5,342 nucleotides of DNA from Clostridiales bacterium (lineage in GTDB: Bacteria; Bacillota; Clostridia; Peptostreptococcales; NVVX01), in assembly GCA_021129785.1 (NCBI GenBank), contig JAJOKQ010000008.1:3874-9215 (forward strand), given 5' to 3'. Below are positions 1 to 5,342 of the stretch, piece after piece. Numbering within the stretch: position 1 is the stretch's first letter; each line of letters begins with the position of its first letter. The translations under genes and the position numbers were made by a program. The notes below the pieces were generated by a model. The model made no database searches, was not told the DNA's origin, and worked only from the letters and a program-made list of their open reading frames with translations.

Positions 1-38
1 TCAATGTATTATTAATATCAATTGAGGAGGAATTTTGA

Positions 39-1049
39 ATGTTTAAAAAGATTTTTGTTTTAGTGCTTGTTATAGTTATGATGGCTACTGCATTAGTTGG
101 TTGTGGAGCTACAGATGAAGGTGAAGGACTTTCTATGGCAATGGTAACAGATGTTGGTGGAGTTAATGATCAATCATTTAACCAATCTGCTTGGGAAGGA
201 CATCAAAGAGCAGAAAAAGAACTAGGATTTAACGTAAGTTACTTAGAGTCGAATCAAGATGCAGATTATCACCCAAACATTGAAACATTAATGGGAGCAG
301 GAAACGATTTGATATGGGGAATTGGTTTTAAAATGGGAGACACTATTTTAGAAGCGGCTAATAATAACCCAGATCAAAAGTTTGCGATTATTGATTATGC
401 ATATGGTGACGATGCTCCAGATAATATAGTAGGAGTATTATTCAAAGAACAAGAACCTTCTTTCTTAGTTGGCTATATTGCAGGAAAAATGACTAAAACA
501 GGAAAAGTAGGATTCGTAGGCGGAATGGAATTCCCAGTTATTCATAGATTCCAATATGGTTTTCTAGCAGGAGTCGCTCATGCAGATCCTAATGTAGAAG
601 TATTTGTACAATACGCTGATTCTTTTGTAGATGCGGCCATTGGTAAAGCTATAACTAATCAAATGTACCTTGACGGTGCTGACATCGTTTTCCACGCTGC
701 GGGCGGAGTAGGCGATGGAGTGATAGCAGCAGCTCAAGAGCAAGGCAAATGGGCTATTGGTGTGGATAGAGACCAAAATGACCTAGCTCCAGATAACGTT
801 TTAACATCTGCAATGAAACGTGTAGATAATGCTATCTTTAACGTAGCTGAAATGTTAAAAGAAGGTAACTTCCCTGGTGGCGAAACAGTTGTAATAGGCT
901 TAGCAGAAGGCGGAGTTGGAATTGCTCCAACATCAGATAAGCATGTATCTGCTGACTTGTTAGCAGAAGTTGCTGAAATAGAAAAGAAAATTATTGCTGG
1001 AGATATCGTAGTTCCTTATAGCGCAGAGACATTTGAAGCAAGCAGATAA
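39..1049 (+). CDS. BMP/PnrA-family nucleoside-binding lipoprotein (ABC importer receptor)
   Basis: Extracytoplasmic substrate-binding lipoprotein of a nucleoside ABC importer, 336 aa, a normal length for the family. The N-terminus MFKK is followed by a hydrophobic stretch (about residues 5-20) and the lipobox LVGC (19-22). Cys22 is the expected lipidation site after signal peptidase II cleavage. The mature protein carries BMP-family signatures: TDVGGVNDQSFNQSAWEG (37-54), FVGGMEFPVI (159-168), FQYGFLAGV (171-179), FHAAGGVGDGVIAAA (218-232), GVDRDQ (241-246), TSAMKRVDNAIF (256-267) and GIAPTSDK (294-301). Relatives include T. pallidum PnrA, Borrelia BmpA-D and B. subtilis NupN (YufN). In PnrA the ligand is a purine nucleoside, held by aromatic and acidic residues from comparable regions. 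The ATG is set by GAGGAGG at 24-30, 8 nt upstream. A nucleoside ligand is inferred from family and neighbours; whether purines or pyrimidines are preferred cannot be read from the sequence. The promoter lies upstream of the window. The gene has its own terminator, separating it from the ATPase and permease genes. Confidence 0.95.
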   Translation: MFKKIFVLVLVIVMMATALVGCGATDEGEGLSMAMVTDVGGVNDQSFNQSAWEGHQRAEKELGFNVSYLESNQDADYHPNIETLMGAGNDLIWGIGFKMGDTILEAANNNPDQKFAIIDYAYGDDAPDNIVGVLFKEQEPSFLVGYIAGKMTKTGKVGFVGGMEFPVIHRFQYGFLAGVAHADPNVEVFVQYADSFVDAAIGKAITNQMYLDGADIVFHAAGGVGDGVIAAAQEQGKWAIGVDRDQNDLAPDNVLTSAMKRVDNAIFNVAEMLKEGNFPGGETVVIGLAEGGVGIAPTSDKHVSADLLAEVAEIEKKIIAGDIVVPYSAETFEASR

Positions 1050-1090
1050 TTGCTATAAAGATATTAAAACTTACCAAATCAGGCAAGTAT

Positions 1091-1107
1091 TATACTTTGA
1101 TAGTATA
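1091..1107 (+). repeat. Small hairpin in the 3' UTR of the lipoprotein gene
   Basis: Perfect 6-bp inverted repeat TATACT-ttgat-AGTATA, ending just before the A-tract of the large terminator. It has no T-tract and is AT-rich, so it is weak as a terminator. It may stabilise the 3' end of the lipoprotein transcript, or it may be chance in AT-rich DNA. Confidence 0.35.
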
Positions 1108-1111
1108 TGTG

Positions 1112-1149
1112 AAAAAATAAAGATTGGTTGACCCCAATCTTTATTTTTT
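1112..1149 (+). terminator. Strong intrinsic terminator after the lipoprotein gene
   Basis: A perfect 16-bp stem pairs 1112-1127 with 1134-1149 around the 6-nt loop TTGACC. The right arm runs CCAATCTTTA and ends in six T residues. The left arm starts with six A residues, so the hairpin could also terminate on the opposite strand. It sits 62 nt after the stop codon of the lipoprotein gene and 142 nt before the ATPase start. It should therefore end most lipoprotein transcripts before the rest of the importer. Confidence 0.92.
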
Positions 1150-1200
1150 ACACTATAGTTATACAAATAGGTGAGATTGTATTTTTATTCCAATGCAAAT

Positions 1201-1206
1201 TTGACA
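1201..1206 (+). promoter_or_regulatory. Possible -35 element for the ATPase-permease unit
   Basis: TTGACA matches the sigma-A -35 consensus exactly and lies between the terminator and the ATPase gene, where a promoter is expected. No convincing -10 follows at 16-18 nt: the nearest candidates there are TAGAGC at 1223 and AGAGCT at 1224. TAAACT at 1229 fits better but leaves a 22-nt spacer. The site is suggestive only; the true promoter may need an activator or lie elsewhere in 1150-1270. Confidence 0.25.
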
Positions 1207-1213
1207 CATATAG

Positions 1214-1236
1214 TTAGTTGCCTAGAGCTAAACTAA
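1214..1236. repeat. Imperfect palindrome upstream of the ATPase gene
   Basis: TTAGTT (1214-1219) and TAG (1223-1225) pair with CTA (1228-1230) and AACTAA (1231-1236), interrupted by an unpaired GCC (1220-1222). It begins 7 nt after the TTGACA at 1201, so it would overlap a promoter spacer or -10 region. That position would suit an operator. I do not recognise it as a known regulator box. Confidence 0.3.
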
Positions 1237-1277
1237 ATAAGACAGTAAAGGAATTTTGCAAAAGATTTTTTAATGAT

Positions 1278-1283
1278 AGGAGG
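1278..1283 (+). promoter_or_regulatory. RBS that decides the TTG start of the ATPase gene
   Basis: AGGAGG lies 8 nt before the TTG at 1292. The first in-frame ATG, at 1328, has no comparable site upstream, so TTG is the better start. Confidence 0.85.
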
Positions 1284-1291
1284 ATTAACCG

Positions 1292-2830
1292 TTGAAATCT
1301 ATAGATTTTAGTGTAAAAGCAGTTGAAATGAAAAACATTGTTAAAAAATTTGGAGATTTTACCGCTAATGATCAAATAAATTTAACTGTGCATAAAGGAG
1401 AAGTACATGCATTGTTAGGAGAAAATGGTGCAGGAAAATCTACTCTAATGAATGTTTTATACGGACTGTATCAGCCGACTTCAGGAGAGATTTTTATCAA
1501 TGGTGATAAAAAAGACATTATTGATCCAAATGCTGCAATTACTTGTGGTATAGGGATGGTGCATCAACATTTTATGCTGGTTGAAACATTTACAGTTGCT
1601 GAAAATATTGTGCTTGGAATGGAACCAACTAAAAAAGGTTTATTAGATATGGCAAAAGCAATAAAGAATGTAGAAGAAATATCTAAGAAGTATGGTTTGT
1701 TTGTTGATCCAAATGAGAAGATATACAATATTTCTGTTGGGATGCAACAAAGAGTTGAAATATTAAAAGCTTTATACAGAGGAGCAGATATATTAATACT
1801 AGATGAACCGACTGCGGTTCTTACTCCACAAGAAATTAAGGAACTAGTGCAAATAATGAGAAATCTAACAGAACAAGGGAAGACTATAATTATTATTACG
1901 CATAAATTAAAAGAAATTAAAGAAGTGGCAGACTATTGTACAATTATTAGAAGAGGAAAGTATATTGATACCGTCGATGTGAGTAAGACAACAGAATCTG
2001 AACTTGCGTCTAAAATGGTCGGGCGCGAAGTGATATTTGAGGTAGAGAAGCGAGAAAAAGAAAAGGGAAAATTATCGCTAAAAATTGATAACTTAGTTGT
2101 TAAAAACAACAGAGGAATAGATGCGGTTAGAGGACTATCTTTAGAAGTTTTTGAAGGAGAAATATTAGGGCTTGCCGGAATAGATGGAAATGGACAAAGT
2201 GAGTTAATAGAGTCTTTAACAGGGCTAAGACCAGTTGTGTCAGGTAAAATACATGTAAACAGTAAGGAAATTACGAACAAAACTCCTCTTAGTATTTTAG
2301 AAAATAAGCTAAGCTCAATACCAGAAGATAGACAAAAAAGAGGCTTAGTAATGGAATACAGTGTTGCAGAAAATATGGTCTTAGAAAACTATCGCGTTAA
2401 GCCATTTTCGAATAAAGGCATACTTAACCATGATGAAATAAAAGTGTTTGCTGAGAAACTTATCGATAAATTCGATGTTAGAACAGAAGGACCAACGCAA
2501 GTGGTAAGTGCACTTTCAGGTGGAAATCAGCAAAAAGTAATTATTGCAAGAGAAGTTACTAATGACCCTGATGTTTTAGTAGCTGCACAGCCTACGAGAG
2601 GATTGGATGTAGGTGCAATAGAGTTTGTTCACAAAGCATTGATAGAGCTGAGAAACGAGAATAAAGCTGTATTGTTAGTGTCTCTGGAACTTGACGAGAT
2701 AATGAATATTGCAGATAGAATTGCAGTTATTTATGAAGGCGTTATTGTAGGAATAATGGACGCTAAAGATGCAAACGAAAATAAAATTGGTCTTATGATG
2801 GCGGGAGGTGCTAAAGATGAAGCTATTTGA
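1292..2830 (+). CDS. Nucleoside ABC importer, double-domain ATP-binding protein (NupO/YufO-like)
   Basis: Cytoplasmic ATPase subunit with two fused nucleotide-binding domains, 512 aa, the usual size for this group. Domain 1 is complete: Walker A GENGAGKST (43-51), Q-loop Q92 in VHQHF, signature SVGMQ (148-152), Walker B ILILDEPTAVLT (167-178) with catalytic Glu172, and H-loop His204. Domain 2 (about 262-505) is degenerate. Its P-loop is GIDGNGQSE (296-304), with Gln where Lys is expected. Its signature LSGGNQQK (408-415) is intact. Its Walker B region reads LVAAQPTRGLD (429-439), with Gln433 where the catalytic Glu should be, and no H-loop histidine is visible in VSLELDEI (463-470). This asymmetry is typical of BMP/RbsA-like ATPases, so the gene is not damaged. 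One canonical ATP site is expected, combining the domain 1 Walker motifs with the domain 2 signature. The gene uses a TTG start and overlaps the next gene by 14 nt. Assignment to nucleosides rather than sugars rests on the VHQHF and AAQPTRGLD motifs and the BMP neighbour. Confidence 0.95.
   Translation: MKSIDFSVKAVEMKNIVKKFGDFTANDQINLTVHKGEVHALLGENGAGKSTLMNVLYGLYQPTSGEIFINGDKKDIIDPNAAITCGIGMVHQHFMLVETFTVAENIVLGMEPTKKGLLDMAKAIKNVEEISKKYGLFVDPNEKIYNISVGMQQRVEILKALYRGADILILDEPTAVLTPQEIKELVQIMRNLTEQGKTIIIITHKLKEIKEVADYCTIIRRGKYIDTVDVSKTTESELASKMVGREVIFEVEKREKEKGKLSLKIDNLVVKNNRGIDAVRGLSLEVFEGEILGLAGIDGNGQSELIESLTGLRPVVSGKIHVNSKEITNKTPLSILENKLSSIPEDRQKRGLVMEYSVAENMVLENYRVKPFSNKGILNHDEIKVFAEKLIDKFDVRTEGPTQVVSALSGGNQQKVIIAREVTNDPDVLVAAQPTRGLDVGAIEFVHKALIELRNENKAVLLVSLELDEIMNIADRIAVIYEGVIVGIMDAKDANENKIGLMMAGGAKDEAI
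2803..2808 (+). promoter_or_regulatory. RBS that sets the first permease start at ATG 2817
   Basis: GGGAGG inside the end of the ATPase gene lies 8 nt before ATG 2817. The upstream in-frame GTG at 2808 overlaps this site and cannot use it, so it is unlikely to be the start. Confidence 0.8.
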
Positions 2831-3962
2831 TAAGATAAAGTCTAAAGTAATTGGCTTATTTCTAAAGGAAAATTTAAAATTCACATTAATATCCATTTTT
2901 ATTGGCTTTTTAATTGGATCAATGACACTAGCAGTGGCAGGATTTAATCCCTTTAGAGCCTACGCAATAATGCTTAGCGGCGTATTTGGACGCTTGAATT
3001 ATATTGCCTGGGTGATTATAAGGTCAACTCCACTAATTTTAACTGGACTGTCAATTACATTCGCGTTTAAAACTGGATTGTTTAATATTGGAGCCGAAGG
3101 GCAATTTATTATTGGTGCTTTAGTTGCCGCGTTAGCAGGCTATTTTATTCAACTACCTGCAATAGTGCATATTCCAGTTGTCATATTGTTAGCCGCTTCT
3201 GCTGCTGCGCTGTGGGGAGGCATAGCTGGATATTTGAAAGCTAAATTTGGAGTACACGAAGTTATAGCTACTATAATGCTAAATTGGATAGCTCTGTATT
3301 TAACAAACTTTGTAGTTACACTAGAAGCTGTACAAATACCTGCAAGACCAGTATCTCACAATATTCAACCGACAGCGAGTTTGATGTTTTTTCAACAATG
3401 GAAAGTTACAGAAGAAGGTAGAGCTTGGTTGTTAGACAACTTTCTTGCAAGGGAGATACTAAGAACTCCTTTTAATGCAGGAATTTTATTTGCTGTTATA
3501 TTAGCGGTTGTAGTATGGTATATTTTAAAACATACAACACTCGGTTATGAGCTAAAAGCTGTAGGACTCAACAAACACGCAGCTGAATATGCAGGAATCA
3601 ATGTACAAAAAAACATAGTGCGCGCAATGCTTATTTCTGGGGCTTTGGCAGGCATGGCAGGGGCATTCCACGTGTTGGGTAATACACAGAGAATAGCAAT
3701 ACTGGCGGCTATGGAAGGCTTTGGATTCAATGGAATAGCTGTAGCTTTAATTGGTGGAAGCACGGCGATTGGAGTGGTTCTTTCAGCATTCCTGTTTGGT
3801 GCTTTACAGTATGGAGGAACCAAAATTCAACTAGCACTTGGTGCTCCTACCGAAGTAATTAATATTATGATAGGAACTATTGTATTCTTTATAGCAATTC
3901 CGAGGCTTATAAAAATACTATTAGCAAAGTTTAGTAAGAAGCGAGGTGAAGATAATGCTTGA
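2817..3962 (+). CDS. Nucleoside ABC importer permease 1 (NupP/YufP-like)
   Basis: Integral membrane subunit, 381 aa from ATG 2817, of the BPD_transp_2 (LivHM/RbsC-like) permease family. About eight to ten hydrophobic segments are visible, including residues ~22-43, 64-83, 97-113, 117-139, 146-168, 220-238, 268-287, 297-328 and 348-368. Family signatures are FNIGAEGQF (89-97), GVHEVIATIMLNW (145-157), TTLGYELKAVGLNKHAAEYAGI (240-261, the cytoplasmic loop expected to contact the ATPase) and GFGFNGIAVALIGG (301-314). The long extracytoplasmic-type stretch at ~170-215 is characteristic of the longer of the two permeases in BMP systems. It should form a heterodimeric channel with the product of the next gene. 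Its start overlaps the ATPase gene by 14 nt and its stop overlaps the next gene by 8 nt, implying translational coupling and matched subunit amounts. The order ATPase, long permease, short permease matches nupOPQ of B. subtilis. Substrate specificity is inferred from family and context. Confidence 0.93.
   Translation: MKLFDKIKSKVIGLFLKENLKFTLISIFIGFLIGSMTLAVAGFNPFRAYAIMLSGVFGRLNYIAWVIIRSTPLILTGLSITFAFKTGLFNIGAEGQFIIGALVAALAGYFIQLPAIVHIPVVILLAASAAALWGGIAGYLKAKFGVHEVIATIMLNWIALYLTNFVVTLEAVQIPARPVSHNIQPTASLMFFQQWKVTEEGRAWLLDNFLAREILRTPFNAGILFAVILAVVVWYILKHTTLGYELKAVGLNKHAAEYAGINVQKNIVRAMLISGALAGMAGAFHVLGNTQRIAILAAMEGFGFNGIAVALIGGSTAIGVVLSAFLFGALQYGGTKIQLALGAPTEVINIMIGTIVFFIAIPRLIKILLAKFSKKRGEDNA
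3943..3950 (+). promoter_or_regulatory. RBS that sets the second permease start at ATG 3955
   Basis: GAGGTGAA lies directly before ATG 3955, with the AGGTGA core 5 nt away. The in-frame GTG at 3946 is part of the RBS itself and is therefore an unlikely start. Confidence 0.75.
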
Positions 3963-4938
3963 GAGTTTAGCATTTATAATTGGTATCACGTTAATGTATT
4001 CTACCCCACTTATTTTTACGGCTTTAGGAGGAGTAATTTCGGAAAACTCGGGAGTAATTAATATCGGACTTGAAGGAATGATGACAATGGGTGCGTTTGT
4101 TGGAGCAACAGTGGCATACTTTACAGGAAACCCATGGTTAGCATTTTTAGCTGCAGGATTAGCCGCTACTTTGTTAGCGTTTTTACATGCTGTGGCATCA
4201 GTTACTTACTCAGCAAATCAAGTTGTGTCGGGAATTGCAATTAATTTCCTAGGATCAGGAATAGCATTATTTTTAAGTAGAATGTTTTTCGATGGGGCTA
4301 CAATGACAAAGCCTATTCCGTTAGATGGAACTATGCCAAGACCGCTGCATAATCTATTTATAGGGCTGTCTGAGAATCTTCCAGGTTTTGCTGGAAGGAT
4401 GTTTGAGAGAAATTCTGTGATCAATTTAATTTTCGACCAAGATGCAACAGTTTTTATAGCCTTAGCAAGTGTTTTTGCGGTTTGGTTTGTATTGTATAAA
4501 ACTAAGATTGGATTAAGAATACGAGCAGTAGGTGAACATCCAAAATCTGCAGATACACTTGGTATAAATGTTACTAAGATAAGGTACTTTTGCGTCATGG
4601 CATCAGGCATGTTTGCAGGATTTGGTGGTGCAGCACTTAGCATTGCAATCGTAGCTAACTTTAGACAAACTCTTGTTTCAGGGCATGGTTTTATTGCGCT
4701 TGCAGCAATGATTTTTGGTAAATGGAAGCCGCAAGGAGCTATGTGGGCTTGTATGTTATTTGGTGCTGCAAATGCATTAGTTGTATTCTTTGGAAGAGCA
4801 GCTTCACCTATTCAAATATCGCAGCAACTACTTTCAATGCTTCCGTATATTTTGACGTTAATTGTTCTTACAGGAATTGTCGGAAGAGCTAATGCACCAA
4901 AAGCTTTAGGTGTGCCATATGAAAAGGACAAAAGTTAG
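3955..4938 (+). CDS. Nucleoside ABC importer permease 2 (NupQ/YufQ-like)
   Basis: Second integral membrane subunit, 327 aa from ATG 3955, in the same permease superfamily as its upstream neighbour but shorter. Hydrophobic segments are visible at about residues 3-25, 40-56, 62-84, 87-108, 165-181, 212-236, 242-255, 262-281 and 294-312. Signatures are SGVINIGLEGMM (32-43, the counterpart of FNIGAEGQF in the first permease), ANQVVSGIAINF (87-98), KIGLRIRAVGEHPKSADTLGI (184-204, the likely ATPase-coupling loop) and SGHGFIALAAMIFGKW (242-257). The shared motifs show that the two permeases descend from a common ancestor and would pair as a heterodimer. The start overlaps the previous stop codon by 8 nt (ATGCTTGA context), so translation is probably coupled. 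The gene is the last of its unit, and a terminator follows about 60 nt after its stop. No damage is visible. Confidence 0.93.
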   Translation: MLESLAFIIGITLMYSTPLIFTALGGVISENSGVINIGLEGMMTMGAFVGATVAYFTGNPWLAFLAAGLAATLLAFLHAVASVTYSANQVVSGIAINFLGSGIALFLSRMFFDGATMTKPIPLDGTMPRPLHNLFIGLSENLPGFAGRMFERNSVINLIFDQDATVFIALASVFAVWFVLYKTKIGLRIRAVGEHPKSADTLGINVTKIRYFCVMASGMFAGFGGAALSIAIVANFRQTLVSGHGFIALAAMIFGKWKPQGAMWACMLFGAANALVVFFGRAASPIQISQQLLSMLPYILTLIVLTGIVGRANAPKALGVPYEKDKS

Positions 4939-4962
4939 ACATTAATTAACAAAGAGGTCTAA
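4935..4962 (+). repeat. Short inverted repeat around the end of the second permease gene
   Basis: TTAGAC (4935-4940, including the stop codon) pairs with GTCTAA (4957-4962) across 16 nt. It has no T-tract. It may be a weak 3' UTR stem upstream of the real terminator, or chance. Confidence 0.2.
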
Positions 4963-4999
4963 GTAATGTACTATGACTTGAGTGAAAACTAAAAGATAG

Positions 5000-5032
5000 A
5001 AAAGGGCTAACGAAAAATTGTTAGTCCTTTTT
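5000..5032 (+). terminator. Intrinsic terminator closing the ATPase-permease unit
   Basis: A 12-bp stem pairs 5000-5011 (AAAAGGGCTAAC) with 5020-5031 (GTTAGTCCTTTT) around the 8-nt loop GAAAAATT. There is one G-U wobble (5006 with 5025). The right arm ends in the run TTTTT at 5028-5032. It lies 61 nt after the second permease stop and before the next promoter, so it separates the two transcription units. Confidence 0.9.
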
Positions 5033-5046
5033 CTCATAAAGTGTTG

Positions 5047-5060
5047 AAATGTTGACATTT
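5047..5060. repeat. Perfect inverted repeat over the -35 box of the proS promoter
   Basis: AAATGT-tg-ACATTT is a perfect 6-bp dyad with a 2-nt centre, overlapping TTGACA. The position would suit an operator, but short AT-rich dyads are common by chance and I do not recognise a known box. Confidence 0.3.
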
Positions 5061-5080
5061 TGTTTGTAATATAATAGAAT
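5052..5080 (+). promoter_or_regulatory. proS: Sigma-A-type promoter for the truncated proS
   Basis: TTGACA (5052-5057, exact -35 consensus), a 17-nt spacer, then TAGAAT (5075-5080, five of six matches to the -10 consensus). Transcription would begin near 5087, leaving a leader of only about 25 nt. That is too short for a T-box or any other riboswitch. An inverted repeat, AAATGT-tg-ACATTT (5047-5060), covers the -35 box. Confidence 0.75.
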
Positions 5081-5110
5081 AATTGTAATCTTAAGAAGAT
5101 AGGAGAAAGT

Positions 5111-5269
5111 ATGAAACAATCAAATATGCATATTAAAACTTTGAGACAATCACCCTTTGAAGGAAAAATGCAAGGGCAGCACTTGATGTTTAGAGCTGGA
5201 ATGATGAAAAAAAATGGATCTGGAGATTATATTCTGATGCCGTATGGTTATGTCCTATATAACTATTAG
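5111..5269 (+). pseudogene. proS: Prolyl-tRNA synthetase, truncated N-terminal fragment (likely interrupted)
   Basis: A 52-residue reading frame matching the start of bacterial prolyl-tRNA synthetase, the class II enzyme that charges tRNA-Pro. Intact bacterial ProRS is typically 480-570 aa or so. Residues 10-47 follow the family pattern: TLRxxPxE (10-17), LMxRAGMMKK (25-34), SGxY (37-40), then PYGY (44-47) where relatives have P-L-G at the start of motif 1. Family members continue with a helix of the type RVLRKIE; here the frame reads VLYNY and stops at TAG. None of the three forward frames past 5267 continues with ProRS-like sequence. The start at 5111 is supported by AGGAG at 5101-5105 and the promoter at 5052-5080. 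The break coincides with a switch to unrelated sequence containing a hairpin, so insertion of a mobile element is the likeliest cause. The fragment would lack motifs 2 and 3 and the anticodon-binding domain, so it cannot be active. Asp39, where Ile is common, suggests a divergent copy. A rescue copy of proS elsewhere would be expected. Confidence 0.72.
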
Positions 5270-5274
5270 TTGAT

Positions 5275-5342
5275 AAAGTGACATCTTTATCTATTATGTT
5301 TTAGAGTCAAGACTCCCACTTCTTCAAGTGGGAATTTCCAAG
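5275..5342. mobile_element. Putative IS200/IS605-type element end (partial, cut by window edge)
   Basis: The 68 nt following TTGAT (5270-5274) do not continue proS and hold a subterminal perfect hairpin, TCCCACTT-CTTC-AAGTGGGA (5314-5333), with no T-tract. IS200/IS605 elements have no terminal inverted repeats. They carry subterminal hairpins recognised by the Y1 transposase TnpA and insert directly 3' of a short target; TTGAT is the target of ISDra2. The hairpin and TTGAT fit a left end starting at 5275, with tnpA and/or tnpB beyond the window. Neither gene is visible here, so the family is inferred and the exact junction is uncertain. Confidence 0.5.
5314..5333. repeat. Perfect hairpin in the putative insertion-element end
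   Basis: An 8-bp stem TCCCACTT/AAGTGGGA with a CTTC loop. It is more GC-rich than its surroundings and is not followed by a T-tract, so it is not an intrinsic terminator. It is consistent with a Y1-transposase recognition hairpin. Confidence 0.75.

Noticed and set aside
1150..1291. Purine riboswitch in the leader of the importer genes
   Set aside because: I see no three-way-junction architecture or conserved loop sequences, and the one hairpin-like dyad is small and imperfect.
2808..2816. GTG at 2808 as the start of the first permease
   Set aside because: The GTG overlaps the only good RBS (2803-2808). ATG 2817 has ideal 8-nt spacing.
3946..3954. GTG at 3946 as the start of the second permease
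   Set aside because: It lies within the GAGGTGAA ribosome binding site that serves ATG 3955.
564..4643. Several long open frames on the - strand opposite the transporter genes
   Set aside because: They lie fully or almost fully opposite well-supported genes, lack recognisable domains and are explained as antisense shadows of conserved + strand coding sequence.
4966..4992. Tiny ORF MYYDLSEN between the second permease and the terminator
   Set aside because: It has eight codons, no adequate RBS at proper spacing and no coding signal.
5070..5075. Perfect TATAAT as the -10 of the proS promoter
   Set aside because: The spacer to TTGACA at 5052 would be only 12 nt, and to TTGAAA at 5044 it would be 20 nt. 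TAGAAT at 5075 has the ideal 17-nt spacer.
5081..5110. T-box leader in front of proS
   Set aside because: The leader is about 25 nt long, far too short, and no specifier stem or antiterminator is present.
5255..5316. Simple frameshift rather than insertion in proS
   Set aside because: The other two forward frames give short peptides (for example LLVDKVTSLSIMF then stop) that do not resemble the expected ProRS continuation.
5314..5333. Hairpin read as an intrinsic terminator
   Set aside because: No T-tract follows on either strand; it better fits a transposon-end structure.

Overview
The window is AT-rich, low-GC DNA. Strong AGGAGG-type ribosome binding sites, a TTG start, A-rich codon choice and U-tract terminator hairpins all fit a low-GC Firmicute, most likely a clostridial lineage. 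This placement comes from composition, gene style and family resemblance only; no search was run.

Layout: all genes run on the + strand. (1) At 39-1049 is a BMP/PnrA-family substrate-binding lipoprotein. It is followed by a small hairpin and a very strong 16-bp-stem intrinsic terminator (1112-1149). (2) After a 242-nt gap, a tight three-gene unit encodes the rest of a BMP-type ABC nucleoside importer: a double-domain ATPase (1292-2830, TTG start) and two membrane permeases (2817-3962 and 3955-4938). Each permease start overlaps the preceding stop codon. This is the same order as the Bacillus subtilis nupN-nupO-nupP-nupQ (yufNOPQ) nucleoside importer. (3) A second intrinsic terminator (5000-5032) closes that unit. 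(4) A new transcription unit starts with a near-consensus promoter (5052-5080) and an RBS. It reads into the first ~51 codons of what looks like prolyl-tRNA synthetase (5111-5269), which then stops abruptly inside the class II motif 1 region. (5) The last ~68 bases (5275-5342) do not resemble proS. They contain a perfect 8-bp hairpin with a 4-nt loop and directly follow TTGAT. This suggests the end of an IS200/IS605-type element inserted into proS, cut off by the window edge.

How the genes work together: the lipoprotein captures purine or pyrimidine nucleosides outside the membrane, the two permeases form the channel, and the ATPase drives uptake for nucleoside salvage. The terminator between the lipoprotein and the rest probably lets the receptor be made in excess over the channel and ATPase.

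The transporter is a known system, and nothing in it looks previously undescribed. The item most worth a second look is the interrupted proS copy and the putative transposon end at the right edge.
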